From Halegenticoccus tardaugens (GTDB lineage Archaea; Halobacteriota; Halobacteria; Halobacteriales; Haloferacaceae): 64,000 nt of DNA. Under the pieces are notes generated by a model. That model worked only from the letters and a program-made list of their open reading frames with translations. It was not told where the DNA came from and made no database searches. The DNA lies in assembly GCF_004116405.1 (NCBI RefSeq), contig NZ_SDIC01000007.1, forward strand, positions 186,001 through 250,000, in the 5' to 3' direction. Made by a program: the position numbers and the translations under genes. Below, piece by piece: positions 8,371-17,836 of the stretch; the first letter of the stretch is position 1; every line of letters starts with the position of its first letter.

Positions 8371-9518
8371 TGACTACGATCTTCCGGACCCCGGATCCAA
8401 TAATATGATAATAATGATATGATCCGTTCATTGCGAGGAACCCCATCTGATGACCTTCGTTGCATAATCGCCTATTCGTTGGGTTTGAATGATAAAGCTT
8501 TGTCAGACATAAGTCAGCTTACTGTGAGAAGTCCGCAAACCAGGTATACACAGCGAGCCTCATTAACACAGCTTCTTTTGCAAAGCTAGCATAGTAGAGG
8601 AAGTCATCTGGCCTTGCTTAGTTTACTAAGTTAGCTAAGTTGGCTAACTCAGCACAGCTCACTAAGTATCCTTTGTCACCTACCTTAGCGTTCTTCGAAC
8701 ACTAATTGAGGCTAAATGAATGGTCTACCGACTGTAGCTGCTTATAAAGCCCGTATCATCATCTGAATGACGTCTTCTATCATGGCGTAAGATCACTAGA
8801 GTTCCATGTGATAAAAATAATTGGACGAGATGAATCGGATGGTCGGTACAGAAAGGACGTTTATGATCTATACTTCGTTCAGTAATCATCCATAGAATCA
8901 TGTATATTAAGTATATATCAGATAAATCCGTTAGTTTCGGTGATTCCTTGAACGATAGCGTGATTAAACAAAACCTAACCCATCAATTCTCACTAATCGG
9001 GCCGTTCAGGTGGATTACAGTCCGATTAGTAGGCTAATTTGAAATACAACACTTGCCCCGGACAAGGATACTTTGTAGTTGCGACGTGCTATATTCTACA
9101 ATTATATCTATATACCTGTTTCTTGAAGAGTCTCAGATTGTATGTTCTCCGTGATTTAGTCACAGTGTGAAGGCGAGACGTCTGTTACGATCGAGCCCCC
9201 ACATTGTCCTGGAGTTGCCGTGGCTGGAGGGTGAGTACGACTCTCGCTGTGTGAGTTGGAATTTTGAGAAGGCTGATTTCGATCGAGGAAGCGGTTATAT
9301 CATTATTCATACTGGTTTTGGATACATACAGACACTATTGGTCCGTGTGAACTTCCACTCCACGGATTGTGAGGCCCCGCAGTCCGATAAAGGATATATT
9401 GCTATACAGAATCTGTACAACTGAAGCCAAACACGTAAAGAATAACTGCTTAAAGCACAGACTAAATAACCTCCTGATTTGGTGTTCGTCCGTCGAACGA
9501 TTAATGCAGTTGGTGGAA
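8371..9518. other. AT-rich intergenic region upstream of parA, no convincing gene
   Basis: About 1.1 kb with no open frame I trust. It contains the iteron-like array at 8616-8669 and long AT-rich stretches (8880-9120), the sort of DNA found at plasmid partition or replication sites. No replication initiator gene is present in the window, so calling it an origin is not justified. Confidence 0.5.
8616..8669. repeat. 9-bp iteron-like array, candidate parS/centromere
   Basis: From 8625 the sequence falls into consecutive 9-mers: ACTAAGTTA, GCTAAGTTG, GCTAACTCA, GCACAGCTC, ACTAAGTAT. A related word, CTTAGTTT, precedes them. The shared core is (A/G)CTAAGT. Regular 9-bp spacing close to a parA gene is what a ParB- or ParG-type binding site would look like. 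The fourth unit is poorly conserved. Confidence 0.5.
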
Positions 9519-9734
9519 TCAATAAGAATGAGCGAACGGTGCAAGCCACTGACGGGCGTTCAGTCGACTGCCCTTCCTTGAATTGTGGAAACGATTGGTC
9601 CTCATTTTCAGCGTCTGAATCCACTTTTCGATGACCTTTCGGTCTCCGTAGTCGGCCCGACTGTCAGACCCAACCGAGAAATGGCCTACGTAGTTACGGA
9701 TTCGTTCGTTCGCTAACAGCGACCACAGCACCAT
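9519..9734 (-). pseudogene. IS6-family transposase C-terminal fragment
   Basis: The minus strand encodes NYVGHFSVGSDSRADYGDRK followed by VIEKWIQTLKMRTNRFHNS, the conserved C-terminal region of haloarchaeal IS6-type transposases. The upstream catalytic Asp residues are missing and the frame ends before the usual QRPH tail. It is a remnant. Confidence 0.75.
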
Positions 9735-9960
9735 GGACTATAATTTTAAATGGTGGCCCGGATCCTGATATTAGCATTAAAACACTAGAATATCAGGGCG
9801 GCCCGTTCGTGAATGAATTCCAACTGATGACTTGAATTCGTTTATTAATATTGGAGCTTATATCATAATTAAACGATAAGGGAGAGTATTTCGTGAAGGT
9901 GTTCAACGTATAGGTTATGAATCAATGTATTGAAAGGGGCTTAGGGCGTGTAATTGACGT

Positions 9961-10725
9961 ATGGGAACAAACAACGCACCTCGTCGGATCAAATCAGACG
10001 AGACCCTGTTCGCTATCCTGAAAGCACTCAAGGAATCGAATGGAGCAGGCGTAACGGAACTAGCGAAACAATTGAATCTAGCAAAAAGCTCCATCCATAG
10101 GCATTTAAAAACGATGGAAGATCATGGATTCGTTGTAAATGAGGAAGGGAAGTATAAGATTGGACTTCAATTTCTCAATTACGGCGAGTATGCACGGAAT
10201 CAATATGAGGTCTATCACGCATCGAAACAGCAAGTGGAGATGTTAGCAGCAGAGACAGGCGAGATGGCCTGGTTAATCACCCACGAGAACGGCATGGTGA
10301 TGTACCTCTACGGCGCAGGAGGTGACACGGAGTTGAACGTCGATACAATCGTTGGCACGTGGACATATATGCACTACAACTCAGGTGGGAAAGCGATCCT
10401 AGCACATTTGCCTCGTTCTAGAGTTGAGGAGATCGTCGCCAATCGCGGTCTACCAGCAAAGACAGAACAAACAATTGCTGATCCTGAGAAACTCTTCGAG
10501 GAGTTGGCAGAAGTCCGTGATCGTGGATTTGCACTGAACATGGGCGAGGACCTTGAAGGCATTCGAGCGGTTGGCGTTCCCATCCTCTTTGAAGGGAGGG
10601 TCCACGGTGCGCTTTCTGTTGCTGGTCCTGCTCACCGCTTCACGAAGGAACGTTGTGCCAACGAGATTTCCACTCAACTACTCGCTGCCGCTGACGATGT
10701 CGAATTGAACTTGGCTTATAAATGA
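9961..10725 (+). CDS. IclR-family transcriptional regulator (1 of 5)
   Basis: A 254-residue regulator. Residues 10-70 form the winged helix-turn-helix (GAGVTELAKQLNLAKSSIHR), and residues 85-250 form the effector-binding IclR domain, with the conserved SGGKAILAHLPRSRVEEIV and the closing GIRAVGVPILFE. IclR proteins usually control nearby catabolic genes and sense a pathway intermediate. It stands about 620 bp upstream of the E1 alpha/beta genes in the same direction, making them possible targets. Confidence 0.92.
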   Translation: MGTNNAPRRIKSDETLFAILKALKESNGAGVTELAKQLNLAKSSIHRHLKTMEDHGFVVNEEGKYKIGLQFLNYGEYARNQYEVYHASKQQVEMLAAETGEMAWLITHENGMVMYLYGAGGDTELNVDTIVGTWTYMHYNSGGKAILAHLPRSRVEEIVANRGLPAKTEQTIADPEKLFEELAEVRDRGFALNMGEDLEGIRAVGVPILFEGRVHGALSVAGPAHRFTKERCANEISTQLLAAADDVELNLAYK

Positions 10726-11344
10726 ACAGATTACAAATCTCCCAATGATCCATCGATCATTGTTAACGCACAGAAAAGATGTAGATAGCAGACGCTCTTT
10801 TATCATTTGTTGAGAAGTGAGTGTATCTTCCAGTCGTCGTTTGGGATGCGAGCTTCACCTACAACGAAACGTACCCTTTCTTCCTTTGACGTCTGTTCGC
10901 TGACAGCGAACAAATAATGAGTAGGTGAGGTGAGGTACCTCATAGCGCCATCTAGTGTTACAACACTAATAATGTAATAAGCAGGGATAACGTTCGCTGT
11001 CACGCAATCAGACGTATTCGTCGATAGCTGCCAAGTTTTTCTCCATATTTATCGGTTATCGAATTCTACGTTGTCTTCAAGTACAATACATCGATCGGGA
11101 CAAATCGGCCGCGATGAGATGATGAGACAGCATTCATGCCGAAGCGGCATACCTCGATAAATTCATGAGTTGTAAGTCACCTTTTAACTCCGCCATTTCG
11201 CATTTTTCCTTGTGATTTCACGGCCTCCTCATGGGAGGTCCACGCTGTTCAGTCCCTTTTTACTCGAATGGTGATAGGTCCTATGACACGATGGTTTTAT
11301 ATATTGATCTCCCGATTTTCAGGACAGCAGGTGTTCAATAGCTC
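10726..11344. other. Intergenic region, no gene recognised
   Basis: About 620 bp between the IclR gene and the E1 alpha gene. Short open frames on the minus strand have no recognisable content. A TATA-like ttttatatat at about 11295-11305, some 45 nt before the E1 alpha start, is a plausible promoter. Confidence 0.5.
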
Positions 11345-12496
11345 ATGGACAAGGATGGAATGTATGAAACGTCAATAGGGCCACAAAGTGGCCGAGTCTC
11401 ACAGGACGATTTCGATGTTGGGCTCCTCCAAATTGTCGAACCGGATGGTTCATACGCCTCGGAGGAGGTTCCTGACCTCCATGATGACCAACTGTGTGAT
11501 CTCTATCGGTGGATGCTGCTCGAACGCACCTTCGACGAGCGGATGGTGAAGCTTCAGCGGCGCGGTGAGCTTGGAACGTTTGGTTCGGGGTACGGACAGG
11601 AAGCAAGCATCATCGGTTCGGGATATGCACTCAAGGATGAGGATTGGCTCCTCGGGATGGGACGAGAAGCCGGCGCAATGTTCCTTCAGGGACTACCGAT
11701 GCGTGATATGATCCTGTTTTGGCGTGGTATTGAGGACGCCAATCGGGAGATGGCGAAACGAAACCAGATGATCGCTATCTCCATTGGTTCACACCTTCCG
11801 TTGGTGACCGGTGCAGCGTGGGGGATGCAACTAGACGATGCCGACTCGGTCGTCGCGGCATACTTCGGCGATGGTGCGAGTAGTACTGGCGCCGTCCACG
11901 AAGGACTGAATTTTGCAGGGGTTCTTGGTGCGCCTGCAGTGTTCTTTTGCCAAAACAATCAGTACGCAATCTCAACGCCATTTGAGAAGCAGACACAAGC
12001 GCGTTCCTTGGCACAGCGGGCCGTTGGTTATGGAATCGACGGGCTTCGGGTCGACGGAAACGACGTGCTTGCCGTCTATAAGGCTATGGCAGAGGCCCGT
12101 GAGGCGGCCCAGGCCGGCAACCCGATGTTGGTCGAATCTATGACGTACCGATTAGGAGCACACACGACAAGCGATGATCCGACTCGGTATCGAGACCGTA
12201 CAGAAGAAACACACTGGAAAAGACGTGATCCGTTAGACCGGTATGAATCATTCCTCCGGTCCGAGGGACTCTGGAGCGAGATCAATCGTGAGGCCATTCT
12301 TGAAGACGTTAATAACGAGTTCGATGCTGCCTTGCAAGCAGCAGATGAGTACGAACCGCGGCATGTTGACGAGATGTTTGATTACCTCTATGCGGAACTG
12401 CCATCATCTCTGCAACAACAACTCGTGGAGTTCAAGGCGTTTCTCGAGGATCGCCCGGATGCGTACGACCACATCGACCAGCGAGCGAAAGGGTGA
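11345..12496 (+). CDS. 2-oxoacid dehydrogenase E1 component, alpha subunit
   Basis: A 383-residue thiamine-diphosphate enzyme subunit of the pyruvate / branched-chain 2-oxoacid dehydrogenase family. The cofactor motif runs from GDG at residues 175-177 (AAYFGDGASSTGAVHEGLNF) to the NN at 204-205. The C-terminal phosphorylation-loop region YRLGAHTTSDDPTRYR is typical of E1 alpha. It forms a pair with the E1 beta gene immediately downstream. No E2 (lipoyl acyltransferase) or E3 gene is in the window, so it must use components encoded elsewhere or act differently. The substrate cannot be read from the sequence. Confidence 0.9.
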   Translation: MDKDGMYETSIGPQSGRVSQDDFDVGLLQIVEPDGSYASEEVPDLHDDQLCDLYRWMLLERTFDERMVKLQRRGELGTFGSGYGQEASIIGSGYALKDEDWLLGMGREAGAMFLQGLPMRDMILFWRGIEDANREMAKRNQMIAISIGSHLPLVTGAAWGMQLDDADSVVAAYFGDGASSTGAVHEGLNFAGVLGAPAVFFCQNNQYAISTPFEKQTQARSLAQRAVGYGIDGLRVDGNDVLAVYKAMAEAREAAQAGNPMLVESMTYRLGAHTTSDDPTRYRDRTEETHWKRRDPLDRYESFLRSEGLWSEINREAILEDVNNEFDAALQAADEYEPRHVDEMFDYLYAELPSSLQQQLVEFKAFLEDRPDAYDHIDQRAKG

Positions 12497-12498
12497 CC

Positions 12499-13464
12499 AT
12501 GCAGGAAACAATCGTCGGTGCGATTAACGATGCACTGCACTCGGAGATGGACGCGGACGAGCGGGTGCTCATCTTCGGTGAGGATGTCGCAGAGAGCGGT
12601 GGTGTCTTCCGAGCGACTGATGGGTTGAAAGAGCGCTTCGGTGACGATCGCGTTCTTGATACACCCTTGTCGGAGATCGCTATTGTTGGCGGCGCCGCTG
12701 GCCTTGCGATGTACGGGTACCGCCCAGTGGCTGAAATTCAATTCTCCGGCTTTCTGCCTCCGGCATTCGACCAACTGGTCACGCACGCCAGCCGAATCCG
12801 TTGGCGGACGCGTGGTGAGTGGAGCGCACCGCTGGTCATTCGAACGCCCTACGGCGCAGGCGTCAAGGCACTTGAACACCACTCGGAGAGCTTAGAGGGT
12901 GTCTATGGACACCTGCCAGGGCTGAAGGTCATTGTTCCGAGTACGCCATGGGATGCAAAAGGGCTCCTGACAGCCGCTATCCGTGATCCTGATCCAGTGC
13001 TGGTCATGGAGCCGAAGCAGATCTATCGGTCGTTTCGGGGTGAAGTGCCCGAGGAGTCTTACGAAGAGCCCATTGGCGAAGCTGCCATCCGACAGAAGGG
13101 ATCCGAACTGAGCGTTATTTCGTGGGGGGCAATGATGTACCCTGCACTGCAGGCTGTTGAGAATCTTGGCGTGGATGCAGAGGTGATTGACCTTCGGACC
13201 ATCTCGCCACTTGATGATGAAACGGTCGTAGAGTCGGTCAAGAAGACCGGGCGAGCGCTGATCGTCCATGAGGCGGCCGGGACTGGCGGATTCGGGTCGG
13301 AGCTAGTCGCGCGCATCAACGATCGAGCGCTGATGTACCTTGAGGCGCCCATCGAACGAATCACTGGGTTTGACGTGCCAGTCCCACTGCTTTCGATGGA
13401 GGATTATTACCTGCCAAATCCGCCACGCATCGAGGAGGGAATCAATCGCGTCCTAAACGTCTGA
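12499..13464 (+). CDS. 2-oxoacid dehydrogenase E1 component, beta subunit
   Basis: A 321-residue partner of the E1 alpha subunit, made of the pyrimidine-binding domain (FGEDVAESGGVFRATDGL, then TPLSEIAIVGGAAGLAMYG) and the transketolase C-terminal domain (VIDLRTISPLDDETVVESV). The ATG at 12499 lies two bases after the alpha stop codon; a GTG at 12493 overlapping that stop is an alternative. Tight spacing implies one transcript and a heterotetramer. It converges on a membrane-protein gene 31 bp downstream. Confidence 0.9.
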   Translation: MQETIVGAINDALHSEMDADERVLIFGEDVAESGGVFRATDGLKERFGDDRVLDTPLSEIAIVGGAAGLAMYGYRPVAEIQFSGFLPPAFDQLVTHASRIRWRTRGEWSAPLVIRTPYGAGVKALEHHSESLEGVYGHLPGLKVIVPSTPWDAKGLLTAAIRDPDPVLVMEPKQIYRSFRGEVPEESYEEPIGEAAIRQKGSELSVISWGAMMYPALQAVENLGVDAEVIDLRTISPLDDETVVESVKKTGRALIVHEAAGTGGFGSELVARINDRALMYLEAPIERITGFDVPVPLLSMEDYYLPNPPRIEEGINRVLNV

Positions 13465-13495
13465 CACAGCTAGCACTGACAGCCAATGTCACCCA

Positions 13496-14959
13496 TCAGA
13501 GAAGTCCTAACCAGGCTACCCCATGGGTGAGCGCCGCGGCGATGGGAATTAGAATGGCTGTCCGGAGACAGAAGACGATGACGAGATCACGGAATCGAAT
13601 TGGAATGTTGTTGAACATATCTACCATCATCGGGGCAGACGCCGCGAAGAAGATGATCTGCGAAATGGCGATGATTGTGACGAAAAAGCGGGCTGTCGCG
13701 CTCGCCTGAGCGACAACTGCGGCAGCCGAAACCTGCTCGACACCGCTGATGAGGATTGCGGACGCGACCAGGTTCGCGTCGGGAATCCCGAACACAGCGA
13801 TTAGCGGCGCGAGTGGGGCAGAAATAAGCTGAAAGACGTTGGTCTCGGCGATCAGTAAGAGCGTGACTGTACTGATTGTGACGACCGTGCCGAGGATGAC
13901 GGCGGTGACTTTCAGCCCGTCAATTAAGCCTGTAACGGCTGTTTGGAAGATTCGTCCGTTTTGGGCTTCGTCCATGGCTTCGCTGATAGCGAAGCGGAAG
14001 TAGTCGGTCGGCGATCCAGTGAAGGGAGTTTCGGGATCTGGTTCGGCAATATACTCTTCGGGAACATTACTGAGTGGCGGAATACGGACGAGGATTACGG
14101 CGCAGATGCCTACTGCGACCAGCCAAGACACAATGATCACTGGGAATAGATGTAGTAATCCAACCGTCGAGACGATAACGCCGACGAAGCCGATACTCAC
14201 CGGTGCGAAACAAGTTGCTATGACGAAGACATCGCGCTTGTGGTAGCCTCCACGGTTGAAGACGTTGTACGTCACGTAATAGCCAACGGTGAACGCCCCA
14301 ATCCAAGATGCGACCGAGTCAAGTGCTGCTCTCCCTGGTAGGCGAAATAACGGTCGCATGAACGGCCGCGTGAGAGTGCCGATAAATTCCAACCCGCCGA
14401 GTTCGACGAGCAGATTCACAAAGGCCGCTCCGAGCGGGATGATGACGACTACACTCAGAACGATAACGTTCCACACCAATCCACCAACTGTTTCCGTGTG
14501 GAGCACGCTTGGGCCCAGTTTAAAGAATAGCAATGCCCCGACACCGATGCCGAAAAGTCGAAGTATCCAGAAAAAGGGAGTGGTTTCCCAATAGGGGAGA
14601 TCAAGTCGTTCTACAATATCGTCAGAGAGTGAAATAACGCCATTCCGATGTAATTGTGCGACGGTCGTCATGACACCACCCAGTGTGAGCACCGCAAGAC
14701 CAACCATGCCAACAATCACGGGGAATTGTGCGGTAATCGCGCTGGCAGCGACATCGAATGGAACGGTCAATTGACCGTTCCAGGAAATGGGCACGAGAAA
14801 GAAGAACACGCCGAGTCCGAACCCAAATAGGAATCGCAGTCCGGGAATAGGCTCGATGTTCGTCACATCGACATCATGAATAGTCGCTTTTTTACCAGCC
14901 TCATCGCTGGGGTGCCACGTGCGTTGCTCCTCGGACTGCCACGGTCTCGAGTTGAACAT
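13496..14959 (-). CDS. YjiH-like/nucleoside-recognition (gate-domain) membrane protein, copy 1
   Basis: A 487-residue polytopic membrane protein with roughly ten to eleven hydrophobic segments after a soluble N-terminus of about 45 residues. It is paralogous to the proteins at 26735-28195 and 56833-58293. Shared blocks include PFRRPLF-like LPGRAALDSVASWIGAFTVG, GYHKRDVFVIATCFAPV and the C-terminal APMMVDMFNNIPIRFRDLV. The family carries Gate (nucleoside-recognition) domains, but its substrate is unknown. A TATA box centred near 14985 lies 26 nt before the ATG, indicating a leaderless transcript. It is the most divergent of the three copies. Confidence 0.8.
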   Translation of the reverse strand: MFNSRPWQSEEQRTWHPSDEAGKKATIHDVDVTNIEPIPGLRFLFGFGLGVFFFLVPISWNGQLTVPFDVAASAITAQFPVIVGMVGLAVLTLGGVMTTVAQLHRNGVISLSDDIVERLDLPYWETTPFFWILRLFGIGVGALLFFKLGPSVLHTETVGGLVWNVIVLSVVVIIPLGAAFVNLLVELGGLEFIGTLTRPFMRPLFRLPGRAALDSVASWIGAFTVGYYVTYNVFNRGGYHKRDVFVIATCFAPVSIGFVGVIVSTVGLLHLFPVIIVSWLVAVGICAVILVRIPPLSNVPEEYIAEPDPETPFTGSPTDYFRFAISEAMDEAQNGRIFQTAVTGLIDGLKVTAVILGTVVTISTVTLLLIAETNVFQLISAPLAPLIAVFGIPDANLVASAILISGVEQVSAAAVVAQASATARFFVTIIAISQIIFFAASAPMMVDMFNNIPIRFRDLVIVFCLRTAILIPIAAALTHGVAWLGLL

Positions 14960-15102
14960 GGCTGTTCATCGTAATCGAGGATTATAAATGTTATCTGTTC
15001 ACAATCGGCACGTCATATGTTGGCTCAGTAGAACACTCGGCCTCCACGGAACCATCGCTATCGATGGAATTAGGGCGAATAGACGAGAACACAGATTGAG
15101 AT

Positions 15103-15609
15103 ATGTGTCCAACATACCCATACCACGGTGCCACTCCCACGGCGGCCGACGATGCATTCATCTCGGAGATGAGCTACCTCGTCGGGGATGTGTCGCTCGG
15201 ACGCCGGTCTAGCATCTGGCCGTTCGTCTGTCTCCGTGGGGATGCAGGGTCCGTCGAAGTTGGCGATGAAACAAACGTGCAAGAGTTCAGCATGATCCAC
15301 GGTGCTAAGGTGGGTAATGGGGTAACCGTGGGCCATGGTGCGGTCCTTGACTATGCGACCGTCAAAGACAACTCGCTGATCGGTATGCAAAGCGCCGTTA
15401 TGCGCGGTGCAATAGTGGAATCACACGCTATCGTCGCGGCAAACGCCGTGGTGCTGCAGGACCAGACGATTCCCTCAGGGCATCTGGCGTATGGAACTCC
15501 GGCAGACACTCGACCGCTCACAGAAGACCAACGAAACCAGATTACGCGTACCCGTGACCATTATGTCACGCTTGGTCAGCAGTTCCGAGAGATCGAATCG
15601 GCCGACTAG
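15103..15609 (+). CDS. Gamma-carbonic-anhydrase-like left-handed beta-helix protein
   Basis: A 168-residue hexapeptide-repeat protein related to the gamma-carbonic anhydrases and PaaY-type thioesterases (SSIWPFVCLRGDAGSVEVGD, MIHGAKVGNGVTVGHGAVLD). Zinc ligands of the family are His66 and His78 here, but the third ligand position, normally His five residues after the second (GHGAVLH), is Asp83. Loss of that His makes classical carbonic anhydrase activity doubtful; a thioesterase or structural role is possible. It is divergent from the YjiH-like gene. Confidence 0.85.
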   Translation: MCPTYPYHGATPTAADDAFISEMSYLVGDVSLGRRSSIWPFVCLRGDAGSVEVGDETNVQEFSMIHGAKVGNGVTVGHGAVLDYATVKDNSLIGMQSAVMRGAIVESHAIVAANAVVLQDQTIPSGHLAYGTPADTRPLTEDQRNQITRTRDHYVTLGQQFREIESAD

Positions 15610-15970
15610 TTGCGACTCTGCTAGGAGAGCCCTCAGGGTCAAGGAAAACGCACCGACCATAGCTCCCACATGAGGAGTTCCTGCGCACATTCAGTCCTGA
15701 CGCGCCTCCCCAACACCGAGTAAGGTGGCCGAGTGGACCGTGTACATCTCAGGTTTAGCCACGCCGAACAAGATGAGCATAGCTGAGCGGTCCCGACCAG
15801 TAAACGCCACAATCGATTGGTGAGCGAGGAGAGCGTCCTGAGTTAAAGGTAGGATCCACAATGGGTGATGAATAACACAACTCGATCAGAGACGTCAGTA
15901 TCGCCTTTTTCCGGAGATGAATGCAGCTATGCCGACAAATTTAACCTATTGGTATGACTGATTATCCCTG
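15610..15970. other. Intergenic region, no gene recognised
   Basis: A short minus-strand open frame of about 56 codons (15697-15867, AFTGRDRSAMLILFG) is uninterrupted but has no ATG and matches no family I know. A TATA-like aatttaacc at about 15938-15946 is a possible promoter for the transporter that follows. Confidence 0.4.
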
Positions 15971-17365
15971 ATGGATCGCTGGACATTGATCAAGGAACTT
16001 CGATCCCCGCCTATCGCATTCCTCCTTGCGACGGTTATCGCTGTGATGACCTATGCGATGATTCCTAGAAAAGGGAACGTCGCGTTGATGCTGTCGATTA
16101 CGGCATTCTGTATTGTCCTTTGGATTTCTACGCCGATTAAGCCCGCTTACACTGGATTGATCGGTATTGGCCTCATTGCCGTTGTGTTCTCAACCAATCG
16201 TGCGCTCATTGGGTTTCAAAAACCAGCCACATGGCTCATTGGTTTCGGACTGTTGATGGGCGAAGCGACTCGCCGAAGCGGTCTCGCCAACTGGGCAGGG
16301 ACTCGTATTACCGCCCATACCACCTCTGAATCAGCCAGTGGCCAGACCGAACGGACCTATCTGCGGCTTCTGGTTGCCCTTTCAATCGGGGGTCACGCTC
16401 TTGCCTTTCTCATTCCCTCGTCACTCGTTCGCGTCCTCATCATTGCGCCGATCCTCACGGAAATCGGTGAGATCTTCGACGACCGAGAGGCACGGGTCGG
16501 GTTATTCCTTGGCCCTGCGTTTGCCACATTCTATGGTTCCTCGGGCGTTCTCACCGCGGACCTACCAAACATCATGATCACCGGATTCGGAAGCTCGATC
16601 GCGAACCATCACATTTCCTGGACAGAGTGGTTGTTTCACATGTACCCTCTTATGGGATTGACGCGCGTAGTAGTCGTCTGTGGTGTCGTCTACTATCTGT
16701 TCCGACCTGACCCCACCTCGAACGTCGACCTCCCGAAGTTATCCCAAGGCGATGCGGCAAGCACCGAGCGGCGCATGTTCGTTTTTCTTCTCCTAGGCTC
16801 TGGAATTTGGGCGACCGACTTCTTCCACGGGTTCCACCCGGTCGTCGGTGCGGTCACAGTTGTCATGCTCGCGTTCCTGCCAGGCATTGGTGTAGCTGAC
16901 TTCCAGCGCGTGGGCGACACCGATTTCTCGATTCTGTTTTTCATCGGCGCCGTGTTTGCAATCGGTGACGGGCTGGCACATACGGGCTTTACCGATGATG
17001 CGGCCAATTACCTACTCAAGTTGATTCCGACGGATGCATCGTTGGCGATCATCTTCGCGGTCGTCTTCGGTATCACGTTCCTGCTCACATTTTTAATGGA
17101 GGGATTGGCCGTTGCAAGCGTCCTCACACCCATCCTTATTCCGTACGCAGAGAATGCGGGACTGCCGCTGACACCTGTGTTGATGTCGGAAGCGCTGGCG
17201 TTGAGCTCATACTTCTTCCCCTACCAGTCGGCGGTCCTTGTTATGATTTTAGCTGAAGGAACTGCTGATACGAGGGAAGTCATCCGGACGACTGTCGCCT
17301 GTTCGATCGCATCGATTCTTGTCCTGCTCCCGCTTCAGTTTGCGTTCTTCACCCTCCTTTACTGA
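15971..17365 (+). CDS. DASS/SLC13-type anion symporter
   Basis: A 464-residue transporter with about eleven to twelve membrane segments, resembling the divalent anion:sodium symporter family (dicarboxylates, citrate, sulfate). Supporting features are the two family-like re-entrant regions with conserved Ser/Pro/Asn (SSGVLTADLPNIMITGFGSS in the first half; MEGLAVASVLTPILIPYAEN in the second) and FFPYQSAVLVMILAEG near the end. In a catabolic island a di- or tricarboxylate is a likely substrate. A strong hairpin follows the stop codon. Confidence 0.8.
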   Translation: MDRWTLIKELRSPPIAFLLATVIAVMTYAMIPRKGNVALMLSITAFCIVLWISTPIKPAYTGLIGIGLIAVVFSTNRALIGFQKPATWLIGFGLLMGEATRRSGLANWAGTRITAHTTSESASGQTERTYLRLLVALSIGGHALAFLIPSSLVRVLIIAPILTEIGEIFDDREARVGLFLGPAFATFYGSSGVLTADLPNIMITGFGSSIANHHISWTEWLFHMYPLMGLTRVVVVCGVVYYLFRPDPTSNVDLPKLSQGDAASTERRMFVFLLLGSGIWATDFFHGFHPVVGAVTVVMLAFLPGIGVADFQRVGDTDFSILFFIGAVFAIGDGLAHTGFTDDAANYLLKLIPTDASLAIIFAVVFGITFLLTFLMEGLAVASVLTPILIPYAENAGLPLTPVLMSEALALSSYFFPYQSAVLVMILAEGTADTREVIRTTVACSIASILVLLPLQFAFFTLLY

Positions 17366-17382
17366 ATTGCAGGCGGGTAAGG

Positions 17383-17423
17383 CCCCTCCCTCACTCGCGA
17401 GCGAAGTGAGTGATAGGGAGGGG
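17383..17423. terminator. Hairpin after the DASS gene: terminator or relic IS end
   Basis: A 9-bp perfect outer stem (cccctccct / agggagggg) continues, after a 2-nt bulge, into cactc / gagtg. It begins 18 bp after the transporter stop codon. The next few hundred bases look like TnpB-element debris, so it may be an IS200/IS605 end stem rather than a dedicated terminator. Confidence 0.5.
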
Positions 17424-17836
17424 ATACACTCACCGTCATCGTCTGAATCCACGAATTCGGCAGGCTTCCTACCTCTGTGGACGTCTGGAGGAGTAAGATG
17501 CTCGGTCAGGATGCGTCCGATATAAGAACGCACACACACACACGCGTGCATCGGTCGTGTGGCCGAGTGTCGAGTCGGGAGGAGTGGAACACCCCGACCC
17601 GCCCGTAACGGAAAGTCGCCTGCGGAGTCTGGAACCGCTGTGTCTTCGGGTATAAGTTCCGACGCAGAAACAGGAAGCTCCGACCTCAACAAGCGAGGGC
17701 CGGGTAGGCCCGAATGCGGGAGGCCGGAGTAGTTCACTAGTCGCACATTCCGTTTTAGAACCATTTCTAAGCGTGTTCGCGCCGTAGTCACCATTGGCGA
17801 AGGGACCGAAATCAGCTCTTCAGTCCGTTCAGCGAC
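17424..17836 (+). pseudogene. Debris, possible tail of a TnpB-type (IS200/IS605) gene
   Basis: One forward frame at about 17609-17731 reads RNGKSPAESGTAVSSGISSD, then AETGSSDLNKRGPGRPE, before a stop. Ser/Gly/Thr-rich tails like this follow the zinc finger in many haloarchaeal TnpB proteins, but the zinc finger itself is not present. A short (CA)n run lies at about 17526-17541. No intact gene is visible. Confidence 0.3.

Noticed and set aside
9167..9424. Plus-strand open frame of 85 codons in the AT-rich region upstream of the IS6 remnant
   Set aside because: No ATG context, no TATA box at the right spacing and no recognisable motif.
17526..17541. Short CA repeat as a possible regulatory microsatellite
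   Set aside because: Only about eight dinucleotides inside IS debris, with no gene reading through it.
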